A DNA stretch of 64,000 nucleotides from Hetaerina americana (taxonomy: Eukaryota; Arthropoda; Insecta; Odonata; Calopterygidae): assembly GCA_022747635.1 (NCBI GenBank), contig JAKTNV010000004.1:88476552-88540551 (forward strand). Reading direction: 5' to 3'. A program made the position numbers and the translations under genes. The notes under the pieces were generated by a model. That model was not told the origin of the DNA. It made no database searches and was given only the letters and a program-made list of their open reading frames with translations. Positions 10,560-21,510 of this stretch are shown here, in pieces. Position 1 is the stretch's first letter. Each line of letters begins with the position of its first letter.

Positions 10560-11040
10560 TTAAGAGACCCACTGCATACCTACACGCTGACCTACACTTT
10601 AATCTGAAAAAGCCCTTCAGCGCTAAAACATTCTACCCGCTATACATCTGGTGGCCTCAGACGTGTAGTAAACAACAGAACGGTTCAGAGGGTTCCTAAA
10701 CGATCGGATCGCCGGCTGAAGTTCGATGGACGCTCTGATATCCCTGCAGAAACCACGCAACCTCTGATTAATGCCTTCCCTTCAGCTTCAAACCAGAGGT
10801 CCTTGATCAATCCTCGGGACAAGGCTACAGATCAAGAGCCTCACCTCAACCCCCTCGACGCCACCCACCAGCTCCACATCCGATTTCAATTCCCTGAAGG
10901 AATCTAGAATCTCTTCAGATCCACGGTCGACGGCATCGTTGACGCTTACGCGGGCCACGACCCGCAGCCACAGCTCCAACCAACTTGGCACCTGAGAAAT
11001 TCACCAGGTCTTCAGGCACTGGCTCACACCCTTAGGGTCT
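10560..11040 (-). mobile_element. SGNH/esterase-like ORF1 relic of the same retrotransposon
   Basis: An open frame at 10788-10991 (-) reads VNDAVDRGSEEILDSFRELK then VEVRLLICSLVPRIDQGPLV. This fits the SGNH-hydrolase pattern 'VGtND......i...f..li......v.i.glvPR.d.g'. After a frame change there are ~48 more open codons: QRLRGFCRDIRASIELQ, then NPLNRSVVYYTSEATRCIAG, matching the C-terminal 'DgvHyT..G...la' block, with the expected Asp-Gly replaced. SGNH-type esterase domains are known in ORF1 proteins of CR1-group LINEs. This region is more GC-rich than its neighbours. An alternative is a relic of an unrelated SGNH host gene; the adjoining endonuclease makes the LINE reading better. Confidence 0.55.
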
Positions 11041-11109
11041 ACCCTTTCCCCCCTTTACCCTTTAAAGGTAGCGTGACACGCCCGATGTTTCTATCTTACC
11101 TTATACATA

Positions 11110-12060
11110 TGTAGAGCAAATAAACGATAAGTGAAAACTTCAATATAGAGCGTAGCTCTGAAAGATCGTTGAGGCAGGAGGATAATCGTACCTTTAAGGT
11201 CTTTGAGAGGTGAGTCTAAAGGAGAAAGGATAAAATAAAATTGACGGAAAGAAAAATAGATGAAGAAGTGAGAGGTGTGGTAGGTAAAAAGAAAATGCCT
11301 CAGGAAGAAATCTAAAGCTAGCGTAAAAATGAGATGATATAAAAAATTATCGAGTGGTACTGACGGGGTCGATACCTTGGCATCGGTGACGGGTAGGGGA
11401 ATGTCAAACGAATGGAACTAAAATGGTGTGATGCAAAATAAACTTAAGAACGTCTTTTTCCAACATTCCAGAACTATTACATAATCTATTAAATAATCTA
11501 TTTCCTCAGCAAAAAGCTGCGGATTTATCTGAATATCTTTAAAATTGGTCATCTAAATCATTAATATATATTAACTTAGTAATATGCAGAGCAGATTAAA
11601 ATGGTGGTAAGTCAGGAGTTTTAATAAAATGCTCTATTTTAATCAGTGCATTTATCTAGATCGAAATAGTTTTAAATTTTGTGCGCGTTTATTGATCAAA
11701 GAGTGAAATGTAACACTTCTGTGTAACAACTATGGAAGACATCGAAAACCAGATATTGGCTACCCGATATTTTGCAAGATTTTAAACTTTTCTGCAGTTA
11801 AAAGTACCGTTTTTGAGAGACATTTATTTGAATTTTACGTATCACTAGAATCCTCGTTTCTCACTCTGACGGTCGCATTTCAGGCACTACACTCAAAACT
11901 CTCCTTTCCTGAATTTGAAATAGGAACAACGAAGGCATTCAGCCAAGATTCGAGGAAAGTATCGTTATCTAAACGATATGAAAAATATCGACCGCATACC
12001 TTTCGCATCGAGGTACGCCGGATCAACGATTAGATAATCATACCCTTGAGCGTTGGGTCG
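11110..12060. other. AT-rich DNA without recognisable features
   Basis: No open frame of interest, repeat unit or RNA gene was recognised between the retrotransposon relics and the next GC-rich patch. Confidence 0.5.
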
Positions 12061-13250
12061 AGAGCCACTCAGGATAAATTAAAACTACGGAAAACGAAGG
12101 GGAGGGGAGCTGCACGATTCTTCGCTGTCCGGGTTTTCATCAATAGCGATGCTCTCAACGAGGAATCTGCTGATGAGGTGCCAAAGAATCATTTATAATA
12201 TTCCCACTTGCCTATTCACTCCATCTATTATCTCGTGCACCGTCAAAACTATTCTCAAAATCCCAACATTGATTTTTCATTGGTACTTCCTTTGCTTTCA
12301 CTAGTGCTTGTAGATGAGGCAATATTTCGCCAGCTCCCTCCTCGGAGTCATATCTGCCGTGAAGTGAGGAAGGGAAGGGAATGCCAGCACCCCTCCTCTC
12401 CGCCCCAACCCAATCTGCACCACCAACATGCACACGTTTCACATCTCCGTAGTGATTTCTCTCCGCCATCAAGATTAAGAATCATGTTGGGAAGTTCGAA
12501 AAACCATTTTTTCCTCATCCTCTCTCCATCACATTTTGCATTACTTGAAGCAAAGGAGACGGGAGCGCTCTTCGTTATCAAGTCCGACGTTCCAGCCGCC
12601 GTTCGTAGAAGCCTCCTTCAACGGGGGGGGGGGGGCGGAACTTTGGTCGGGGATCCCCGGCCGAGTACCCGAGGACCATCGGCCGAACCTCCCCTGCCCT
12701 CTCATGGTAGTCCTACGCCGAAACGAACGACGCGCGCCAACCCCCGTTGTTCCGGCCCACGAAAATCAAGACAGTGCAGGGAAGAAAAAACAGCTTCGTA
12801 TGACGAGATAGGCTGGCTAGCCTCTCGATCGGACATTCGGTCGTCAATTTTCTCCCCATCTCCCGCCCCTTTTCACCCATTTAAATCAGCCACGCCGGTC
12901 TGCTCTCCTCGGTCTCCCTCCCTCCTGACCCGCCCCGCCCCCACCCACGAACGACACCTTAGTCTGCCTGAGCAGTGGGAATGCAATAGTACAAGACACC
13001 TTCACGCCCAAGTTCGTGAGAAAACGCGCCCCGCCTGCGGATGAACGCCCCGTATGCACAACCCGCTCCCTCGCCCCGATCTATTCCACCCCATGTGTGC
13101 GGAGATTGATTCGGCCCCGGCCGTTTCTTGCCCACTCCCTCCCCCGCGGCCTATCCGCTCTATGGCCTTGAAGCGTGCCCCCGTTTATGAAATTCCCAGT
13201 CAATCAGTTGCGCTGGTCGAGTGAAAGGCAGGTCGGCGTGCAGGAAAATA
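12060..13250. other. GC/CpG-rich patch with a long but unconvincing open frame
   Basis: This strongly GC- and CpG-rich stretch includes a run of 13 G at about 12623-12635. The longest open frame in the window (12208-13044 plus, 278 codons) lies here. Its product is rich in Pro, Ser, Arg and His, contains no recognised domain, spans the poly-G run, and competes with frames on both strands. I treat it as a by-product of base composition. The patch could be a CpG-type promoter region or an unannotated 5' UTR. Confidence 0.5.
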
Positions 13251-13589
13251 CAGAAGTATACTTAGAAAATATCAAGCACTAGCAATTTGTTCATACATAA
13301 GAATGCCAAGGCCTGGAAACAGTCATGCAACTAAGGTATTACATCGATCAATTGTCTTTTTCGCTTTAAACTGCATGTGTTGATTTCCACGCGATAATCC
13401 GCATCCCTTTCCCAGGCTGACCCTTAGACTCTTTTTAGCAGGTTCATTATTATTTTCTCATGCAATTATGGGACATTAAGCCTTCGCAGAACAACTCCCA
13501 CAACTATGGTTCGAAATGTATGAGTGCCATTTTTCAGTGATTCTGACTGAAAAAATTTATATATATATGTATAATTAATTATAACAATA

Positions 13590-13591
<2 letters not shown>

Positions 13592-13635
<44 letters not shown>
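13592..13635. repeat. TA microsatellite
   Basis: About 44 bases of uninterrupted TA, ~40 bp before a SINE-2 copy. Confidence 0.97.
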
Positions 13636-13637
<2 letters not shown>

Positions 13638-13675
13638 ATGTTTCTTAATGATTTCACGCAGATTACATGTGGCAG

Positions 13676-13975
13676 GGAATCGGGATGGTGCGGTGGCTGA
13701 CGTACTGGCTTCCCATCCAGATGATCCGGGTTCGAATCCCAAGTGCGGCAGATACTTTTCAGTGGTATCTAGATCCCTACTTGAGGTGCTCTGTGGAGGT
13801 ACTTTGAGTGAGTACGCTGTCCGTCGGATGGGATGTTAGGCTGCGGACCCCTTGGCGCCTTTCGTTAAGAGTAGGCTAATACCGACGCCTTTCTCTCCAC
13901 CCTTCATCATTTCCTGTCCACTCCTAATGAAGCAAATGACCTTAGCCGTTGCTCGCCTCCCCTAAAACTACTGAC
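13676..13975 (+). mobile_element. tRNA-derived SINE, family 2, diverged copy
   Basis: The head GGGATGGTGCGGTGGCTGAC and B box GGTTCGAATCCC are followed by a body shared with the copies at 32394, 42854 and 57204: TTTTCAGTGGTATCTAGATC, GTCCGTCGGATGGGA, CGGACCCCTTGGCGCCTTTC, TCTCTCCACCCTTCATC. It ends in CTCCCCTAAAACTACTGACT. This copy is the most diverged of the nearly full-length ones. No clear target duplication was found. Confidence 0.92.
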
Positions 13976-14735
13976 TAAACATGTGGAATGCATCAACACT
14001 CTTGTTTTGACCAATGAGCAAATGGAATACATAGATATACTTTAGTCACTTAGTCGCGAGTCTCCTTCGATAGCACTAGCATATTGAAATCGATGTGCCA
14101 CGATCCTGAATATCGCCGTTGTAGATTTCACGCCGAATAACGAGGACATGAGACACATATGCTAACCTATGCCTTAATCGGTAAGTAACAGATATCGCCG
14201 TCACTTATTTACATAATTATTTTTTTATCTCCAAAAATATCTCATATGTAAATGAGAAAGTTTGCAATGGACAATTCTAACGGAAAAGGTTGGCTCCCAA
14301 TATCTCGTATCGCACTCAGTCATAATCAAATCATGTCAAAGTATAGGCTGTCTTAGAAGAGTATACAAATTTTGCTCTACCCAATTGAACATTAAGATAA
14401 TACATTATATCCAAGATTATTGTTTTATTACATTAATCCACTCTATGAAAATCCAAGTTATGTACCTCTTTATAATTTAGACATAAAACCTAATAAGATA
14501 ATTCAGAAGCCATCACTTGGCAGCTATATAGAATATTTGCACAAAAGCCATTCTTACACAAAAACGACTTGTGAATGAAAGAAAACCCTCAAAGGAAATT
14601 TGGATCTATTGCTTCGCAGATTGTCAGGACAACTCAGTCTTACTTATTTAATTACAAGACTTAGTCTTGAATATCAAAGTAAAATTATATTTTAGGGGCG
14701 ATGGGTGGTTTGAATTCAAGGAGAGGACCAAAGGG
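13976..14735. other. AT-rich DNA without recognisable features
   Basis: Only short random open frames (for example 14262-14480) are present, with no motif. Confidence 0.5.
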
Positions 14736-14739
14736 AAAC

Positions 14740-15330
14740 ACACAATGAGGCGAGGGAAAGAGCCGGGGGCTCCGCGAACAATCACCCCGCAGCAGTCTTC
14801 TATCAACAACGCCGTTTATTAAGGCGGAAGGGGGGGAGCCCGCGAGAGCGAAGAGATCGTCGCATTTCTCCTCCGGAAGTCGCGCGCCCCCCTCTCCTCA
14901 GGGGAAGGGTGAAGGTGTTAAATTTAAGGGGATCGTGAATCCCGATAATCTCGCCGTACGCAGAGTGGGCGAGGGGATGGGGGAGGGGATGGGCGTCTCT
15001 CTGCTGCCCCGCGCACGATAAGGAGACTCGAGTGGGGCGTTGCCTTGCCGACAGAGGGCGAACAGATTCCTCGCCTCTTCCGACGCATGCCCCCTTCCTG
15101 GCCCCTCTAAGGACGCCGCTTCACACCCTCCTCCTCCACCTGCAACTCAATCCAACCCTCATCCAAACCCTGGCCAAGATATTCCAACCCTTCCGCCTAA
15201 GTACGTCCTCTCCAGTGCTTTCTTTCTTAACTCCGGAGTATTTCGTGCTTTCTTTTGTCCATTCCGGTACCTCCTCACACAAGCGGTGGGGAAACGCGCA
15301 AGAGAGATACCTCACAGTATTGCCTCAATG
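14740..15330. other. GC/CpG-rich patch
   Basis: GC-rich DNA with CGCGCGCC-like strings near 14880. Open frames starting at 15032 and 15040 (+) are composed of Pro/Ser/Thr. The second runs into the mariner C-terminal segment at 15331, so it is a composite and not a gene. Confidence 0.5.
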
Positions 15331-15598
15331 ACCTCGAATACCTCAAAGGATAGCATAAAGGAGCTCAAAGGATATCGGTTCGACTCCATCGAGGAGGTAC
15401 AAGTGGCGACAACAAAGGCTCTCAACAGTATTCCGGAAACCGATTTCCAGCGGGATTTTGACGGGTGGCAGACACGCCGAACTAAATGTATCGATGCAGG
15501 AGGAATGTATATTGAAGATATAAGTAATTATAATGATAACTACAATAAATTTTGATTTTTGGCACCAGTTCCGATACTTATTGTATAGACCCTGTACA
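15331..15598 (+). mobile_element. 3' end of a mariner-family transposon (transposase C-terminus plus terminal repeat)
   Basis: The frame at about 15350-15555 reads SIKELKGYRFDSIEEVQVAT, then DFQRDFDGWQTRRTKCIDAGGMYIED. This fits the end of a mariner transposase ('LkgyrFdsieeVq.at...ln.ip..dFq..f..w..R..kCi...GdYfE'). It is followed by CCAGTTCCGATACTTATTGT and ATAGACCCTGTA, which matches the terminal repeat of the minus-strand element at 60120-60706 (CCAGTCCCGATACTTATTGG, GACGGACCCTGTA). The 5' part is absent, so it is a 5'-truncated relic ending at a TA. Confidence 0.75.
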
Positions 15599-15599
15599 C

Positions 15600-16119
15600 A
15601 AGAAGAACAGATATGACACAAAGTCCTTTTATATACAATGGCATTTTATGATTACCAACCGCACCTTTACCATCATACAAGGGCTAGGTTCACACCATGC
15701 CTACAATGCACCGTCAATTGCCGCACTCCATCCGTGATCACGCACTCTTCAATTTCATATACCGTTCAAAATCACGCACCGTGAACAAATCATTCGCCGT
15801 TGCAATACAACTTCTCACGCCGTCCACATCACATACAAACAATATTTAAATTTGTGCATTAGTATAATAATCACTGATCAATGAAGTTTATCACCCAGTA
15901 ACTGCTTTACACTTATTCTCAAAATTCCTAAAATTGGATTTAAAGGGCTAAAACAACTTGTAGCAAGATAGTTGGAATGGCAGAGTTTAGAATTGAATGG
16001 TCTCGCTTCAGATCGCAAAGAGACTTTCTTTGCTCTCCTGGCTTTACGGCGCGAGGAAATTGGTTATAATATGGATATATTTGACGCAAATTTGAAATAT
16101 CTTTAATGCATTATCGCAA
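15600..16119. other. AT-rich DNA without recognisable features
   Basis: No feature was recognised between two mariner relics. Confidence 0.5.
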
Positions 16120-16758
16120 GGTGCAACCTCGGCCCTATCAATAGCCGCTCAATAGCACTCGTTTAATCAACATTATTCGCTCTTTGTTTTGGTCGGCAAG
16201 CATTTCCGGGAACCACCTTGCACACAATTTGTGTTATCAGAGATTTTCAGCAGCAATTGTTTAAGGAGTGGTCCGTCTAAAAAGAGGAAATTTATCAGTC
16301 AGAAGCAATTATCCTCAATCGTCAATAAGGTCGCAGTTCTTGGTTCACTATGTTAAAACATGTATGTATATACTTGTATCATCGGGCCCACCACTATGCT
16401 CCTCATCGTGCAGATTTGTGCAGCCATTTTTTGAAGTATCGACACGATTATCTAACCTATCATTCACTCATTGCTGTAGGTCTTTTCATAAACCATCAAT
16501 AGCTCCCGTTTAATCTGAGGCAGTTGATAATCATTTTGCACCCACAAATAGAATCACAGGACGTACTTCGCAACCGGCGATAGCAACGATTTTCACGGCC
16601 ATTGTTTTATGAATTCACCGGCAGACATATATAACTATTAAATCAAAGCAATATTTTAAGAGGCTTCGGAAACAACCAATTGATGGCGTTTTATACGTAC
16701 AACTTTGCTTTAATCCTCAGATGCAATAAAACGGCTACTACTTTTCAAATATGTCTCG
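16120..16758 (-). mobile_element. Decayed mariner-family transposon, lineage E
   Basis: The minus strand begins with ACGAGACATATTTGAAAAGT as a probable 5' terminal repeat. It then gives the frame-shifted reading CRYFKKW / KNGCTNLHDEEHSGGPDDT, matching the '(R)WCr.FkeGRTNvHDEeRSGRPs' linker of SETMAR/mariner-like transposases. Further on come HKLCARWFPEMLADQNKERI, matching 'rKlcARWVPrmLt..hK..R'. The catalytic half is missing. The related relic at 37040-37394 has the corresponding QWCQYFRNERTNV. The intact-ended mariner at 16771 lies immediately to the right. Confidence 0.7.
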
Positions 16759-16770
16759 TGTGTACGAGTA

Positions 16771-17670
16771 CGAGGGTGGTTCAATAAGTACCCGTGTTTG
16801 ACGACAAAGGGCGTTCCTGAAGGAAGTTTATGTTATCATCGTGTGCTGCCATTTATCAAACGGCGGTGAAAGAAATTTCAGACTGATTTAAAGGTTAGTT
16901 TGGATTTGACAGCCATTCGAGTAAGACGTGTTTCGCTAAGATGGAAAAAGAGCAGTATCGTTCGTGAATTCCCTCTTTGTTTTTGGATGGGAATAAATGC
17001 GAGGAGATAAAAGCAAAGTTGGATGCTGTTTACGGGGACACTTCGCCATCTATGACCACCGTTAGATATTGGTTCAACGAATTTAAACGTGGGCGAACAT
17101 CTGTTTTTGATGAGGAGCGACCAGGACGCCCGGAAGACGTGGTTTCCGAGGAAATCATTCAAAAAGTCCACGCCATGATTCACGCTGATCGACCAACGAA
17201 AGTGCGCGAAGTAGTAGAGGCCGTGGGTGTGTCAACCGGAACGGCAATTAATATTTTACATAATAAGTTGGCGATGAAAAAATTGTCGGCCCGATGGGTG
17301 CCGCGATTGCTCACGAAAGACAACAAGCTGATCCGGCTGTCAACTTCGAAAACTGCATGAGCTACGTTATGAATTGCTGCCGCACCCCCCGTATTCACCC
17401 GATCTGGCTCCCTGCGACTTTTTCTTATTCCCTTACATGAAGAATTGGCTCGCGGGAAAAAAATTTAGCTCAAACAAGGAAGTTATCGCCGAGACAGAGG
17501 CATATTTTGGAGAGTTCGACAAATTTTATTTTTTGGAGGGGTTAAAAAAATGACCGGAACGTTGGGAGAAGTGTATCTTTCCAAAAGGAGACTATGTTGA
17601 AAAACAAAAAAATGTTTTTGAAAAAATGTTTTCTTCATTTCTAACACGGGTACTTATTGAACCGCCCACG
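16771..17670 (+). mobile_element. Complete but internally deleted mariner transposon with near-perfect TIRs
   Basis: The left end at 16771 reads CGAGGGTGGTTCAATAAGTA (then CCCGTGTT). The right end at 17643-17670 is its inverted complement with only two mismatches over 28 bp. TA dinucleotides flank both sides (16769-16770 and 17671-17672), the expected mariner target duplication. Length is 900 bp, against about 1.3 kb for typical full-length mariners. It carries the two ends of a transposase gene with the middle removed (see 16941-17553). Such a copy could be moved only by a transposase supplied in trans. The well-preserved ends suggest a younger insertion than the other mariner relics here. 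Confidence 0.93.
16941..17553 (+). pseudogene. Mariner transposase, internally deleted
   Basis: The ATG at 16941 opens MEKEQYRS, followed by an in-frame TGA at 16965-16967. Past that stop, FLDGNKCEEIKAKLDAVYGD, TTVRYWFNEFKRGRTSVFDE, ERPGRPEDVV and KLSARWVPRLLTKDNKLIRL are the N-terminal helix-turn-helix DNA-binding region and linker of mariner transposases. At about 17352 the frame changes by +1, and the C-terminal end follows in 17356-17553: HELRYELLPHPPYSPDLAP, CDFFLFPYMKNWLAGKKFSS, NKEVIAETEAYFGEFDKFYF. The segment with the first two catalytic aspartates of the DD(34)D triad is deleted; only the third, in YSPDLAP, remains. The product cannot be an active transposase. The identity with known mariner motifs is unmistakable. 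Confidence 0.92.
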
Positions 17671-17679
17671 TATAAATAT

Positions 17680-18753
17680 CTTTAAGTAAATGCCGAAATA
17701 CATTGGAATATCTTAATTTGGACTACCGAGGAAAGTGACGTGGAATTTACTGGAACATGTACGATTTCCCTTTCGTTAACACAGTTGATAAATAGATTAA
17801 TTGAGGGAGGAGGCCGTCGGGTAGGGTCCGCCCGCCCCAGCCGGTGGCAGAGAGAGAAGGCCGTTGTGGAGTACCTGAGCGAACCTTTTGGCGGCCGAAA
17901 CATCCACCGCAACCTACTCGCTATCCCTCCCTTCCCCCGTTCTCCCTCTCACGGCCTCATTGGGACACTGCTGCTTACTTTTAAATTTATATCCTTAGCA
18001 TTAATATCCGTAATTCATTATTCGCAATTCACATAAAATAAATCACAATTACGAGTCCCTGTTTTATCTAATTTTCGGCGACACCGAACTTCAGGCTTAG
18101 GTCCTAGAGGAACAAAAAAGTAGATTTAAATGAATAAATAAATCAGACAAATATGATACAATGGGTCACAAACTATTCCTATTTTATCATATAATTATTT
18201 ATTTGACCAGCAGACAGCATTAACGCGTATTAAATAAAAAACTCTAAATGGGTTATAATTTTTATTTAATTTCACCTCCATATGACCTTCAACCTTGACG
18301 TGGTGGAATATGGCTTGTACGTTCTAATGATCCCTATAGCTGTGCTGGTGGGAGTAATGAAAACTGCTCTTGATAGGGTTACCCATGCCAGGTCGGTCGA
18401 AGATTAGAATCGAAAGACGAAAAGTAATTCACGCAGCGTTTGCTCCTCAGTGAGGCAACTGCAAAGGCATACGTGTGACCCCAGTCATTTAACTTTTCCC
18501 CCGGTCATTTGCCCAGGCTTTTTGAATGTGACCTTAAAACACTATTGAGAAAGAAGACCGCAAAATACCTTAATTATCGATCCCAAGACTTGGGAACCAT
18601 AATAAAATGAGTCTTGACTACTTAACAACGGGACTCAGCCCAGTAGGCAATGTGTCGTGTCCGGCAGCGGGAGAGCAAGAGGCAAGGCTTCAATGATCGT
18701 AATCACACAAAATCCTTGCAAAATAGACCTGATATCAGCAGCAAGGATTAATA
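17680..18753. other. No gene; possible 5' part of a non-LTR element near 18285-18640
   Basis: Most of the stretch shows nothing. At 18285-18640, phrases such as GGGTTACCCATGCCAGGTCG and GAGGCAACTGCAAAGGCATA recall 5' leader sequences of RTE-like retroelements, but no protein domain confirms this. Confidence 0.3.
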
Positions 18754-18995
18754 CAGTAATCAACCCGATGGTCGGTTTCGTAGATGATAATAGAGTTCAC
18801 CCATTACTAAGCCCAACGGCGTGTTGAATTCACAGATCAAGGTAGGGGGCTCCTTTCCTAGTACCGACCATGGTTTTCCTGGAAGATCGGTACCCGAAAA
18901 ATCATATAGCTTAGAAGGAGCTGAGGGGGCCAAGGAAGGTCATCGAACCCGGGCTTTCCGTTCATTATTCCAACGCTCCGTCAACGTCCCGCCAG
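18754..18995 (-). mobile_element. tRNA-derived SINE, family 1, minus-strand copy
   Basis: On the minus strand the copy has GAGCGTTGGAATAATGAACGG as a decayed head and CCCGGGTTCGATGACC as the B-box region. The body blocks GATTTTTCGGGTACCGATC and GGAAAACCATGG follow, then the 3' end GGTTGATTACTG shared with the copies at 2141 and 8551. The tRNA-like head is more diverged than the body. Confidence 0.85.
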
Positions 18996-20630
18996 CAATT
19001 CCTTTCGTCCTTCCCCGTTTGTCATTCTCCCGCAAGACGGCGACGAAATGGCGATGGTCCCCATCTCTTAGGACGATACCGAAGGAAATAAAGTTCGTTC
19101 TTTTCCTCATCCATTCCCCCCTCCACACAACTTCGGCATCACCTTACACCTACCCCTCGCTCCATCCTCCCACCATTCCTTAAACTTGCCTCGAGGACCG
19201 AGGCCTTTGTCCTTTCCGACATTCCCCTTTCAGGCCCCTGGGACCTCCTCGCTCCCCTATCACGCATTAATTACAACGCACTCCCTCCTACAGAAGAAGC
19301 ACATACCTCTCCTCATCCACGTTGGTATGCATAAGCATAATACTATAGACAACCATGTATGTACGTATATAAATACTTATATATACCTATATGTATAATT
19401 ATATGAACACATATAAATGCATATATAAATAATATAAATATTTATACATAAATAAAGGTTTTAAATCGTATTCATAAAAAGTGTTGGGAAAGGTTTAAGA
19501 AAAATACATTAATTTTATATGTTGCTACAATGCCTTAAAATTCTTGAAACTACATCCCTTGAGCGTCAACACACTTTGGCCAGCGGCTTTTCTACAACTC
19601 GAAGGCCTTCTGGCAGGTAGATTCCGGAAGGTCCCTATGGGTACGCGTGCAACCATATTTTACGGTATTTAGAGTCACATTATGGTGTCCTTTAAGAGTG
19701 AAGTTCTCTTCTGGGAATTTGAAAGATTCTTCTGGTGCCAAGTCGAGACTATGCAAAAGTCAAGGTCATCTTCAGCGTGCAGAAGGTGTTCGCAAGCAGA
19801 CTCCCGACTCTGCTTTTGGTCGTCCGTCAAGACCTTGAGGACGAGTTAAGCGCAGATCTTGCGCATCGCCAAATTTTCAGTGATAATGGTGTGTACTGTA
19901 AACTTATCAATGCCAATACAATCTGTAATCATGCACTCGCGCCCCCTCCATTTCCCGACAGTCATCCCTAGAATCCCAAATCGAAGATATTTGACCTCTC
20001 TCCCAATCTTTAGGACTCTTTCTCATTCATTCATCAATACTAAGTAATACCTATTTATGGAATAATTTTATATTGACAAATAATTATTTTTAAATTTCAT
20101 AGTAATAAGACAGTTGACATTGTCAATAAGTTATCCCCGTCATGGCTTTGTCATGTGCATTTTGCCTCTCTGAAACTCATTGGGTGATTGGGTCGTGAAG
20201 AAAAGGTAGATTGAAGCTGAATACGCTGATACTTCCGCTCGGATATGCATAGTGTAGACATTTGAATAGTCTGTTGTTTGAACGTTCATAAGATTCATGT
20301 ATAGATACCAGAGCAATTGCTTCACGTTTTATCTTTAATAACTTCTTAATTAAATCCAAGAATTTTTGTTTCATGTAAATATAAATTAAGAAGATAACAT
20401 TTTTATTACTGCTTGCTAATTTCCCAGTTTCATTTTCAATCTAAGTAAAATCACGGTGTTTCTAGGTTCAGGACAACTCTAGGTCAACCTTACTCTTTCA
20501 AAATTTGGCTAACCTTTTTAGAACTGTTGAGGAAAATAGTTCAACATGTTCCGAGTCATTCCCAACAAGAAATTTGAAAAATATTTTTCTAATAACTTTG
20601 GAAGAAACGCCTAAGTCATTCTAAGCTGAC
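18996..20630. other. No gene seen; AT-rich with short TATA-type simple repeats
   Basis: 19330-19460 is a decayed ATAT/TACATA simple-sequence tract. 19000-19300 is C/T-rich. Open frames here (19186-19398, 19735-19971) lack recognisable motifs. Confidence 0.5.
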
Positions 20631-20639
20631 TTAAATGCG

Positions 20640-20935
20640 CCATAACCATTCTTCGATCCCTCCGTCTCCTTCTCCCTCCTTCCATAGCGACCGCTCCATA
20701 AACCATCCCTCTTCTCTCTTTCTCTCTCTCTCTCCCTCTCTGCATTATCCTCTCGCCCTCTTTCGAGGAGGGAAAATCCTCCCCCTCCAACGCAAGCTTT
20801 CCTCCACCCCCTGGCAGGGGGATGCTCTTCCGCCGCCGCCGTGATCCCCCTCCTCCACACAGAGGGATGAAATACAATAAACCCTCTTCCCCTTCCCCCG
20901 CACCCACCCGCACGCCCCCATCTCATCCCTCAATG
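20640..20935. repeat. Pyrimidine-rich low-complexity tract
   Basis: The plus strand is almost entirely C and T (CTCTTTCTCTCTCTCTCTCC and similar), with a CCGCCGCCG run near 20830. Overlapping frames on both strands encode Arg/Glu/Gly- or Pro/Ser-rich strings produced by the repeat. Confidence 0.85.
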
Positions 20936-21359
20936 CGATTTTCTAGAGAGGAGATGTGGATTTACCGAATGGCTCCAATTATCGGGCGGGAAGTGTCCTC
21001 TGGGAGTATCCCTCAAGAAGAAAAGTAATGCAGAGAGCTCGCTAGGAGACTCAAAGTTTTATATTACCTCACCACTTTTCTTTAAAAGAATTAGAAATCT
21101 CGATACTTGGGCGAAAATACTGACAATGCACATATGCCAACCCTCTCTCTTTCTGATGTTCCGGGTTGAATGAGTTTCCACGACGATTTTTACTTGGTGA
21201 GTTCCTTTCGCATGATTCGTTGACCGAAATAAACACATTATTTGATTTTCCATAAAAAAGAACAACCTCAGAGGACTACAGGTATCCTTTACCATTGAAG
21301 AAGTCTTCAATACTTATTAACATCGACGTTGTGCACGAATCATGAATTTTCATCTGTTC

Positions 21360-21510
21360 AGCTGTGATAGAGGGGACAATGTTAGGCAAAGGAGGAAGTG
21401 GCAGGTGTAGAATAGGGATGTTGAGCGGAATGAAGGAAGAATTAGGCATTTAATAGTGAATTATTGTAGTGTTGGATGTTGGGTTACGTTTAGGAGAGAC
21501 AATTGGTCGA
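21360..21510 (-). repeat. Unclassified dispersed repeat, second copy of the 9480 repeat
   Basis: TAGTGTTGGATGTTGGGTTA and TTTAGGAGAGACAA correspond to the 9480-9780 copy. The minus strand reads QHPTLQ and then stops. Too decayed to classify. Confidence 0.35.

Noticed and set aside
12208..13044. 278-codon open frame as a protein-coding gene
   Set aside because: Low-complexity Pro/Ser/Arg composition, runs through a 13-G tract, overlapped by other frames on both strands, no recognised domain. GC-rich DNA gives long stop-free frames by chance.
15040..15555. Single 171-codon gene
   Set aside because: It is a composite: a GC-rich low-complexity N-terminal part fused by chance to the C-terminal transposase relic of a mariner.
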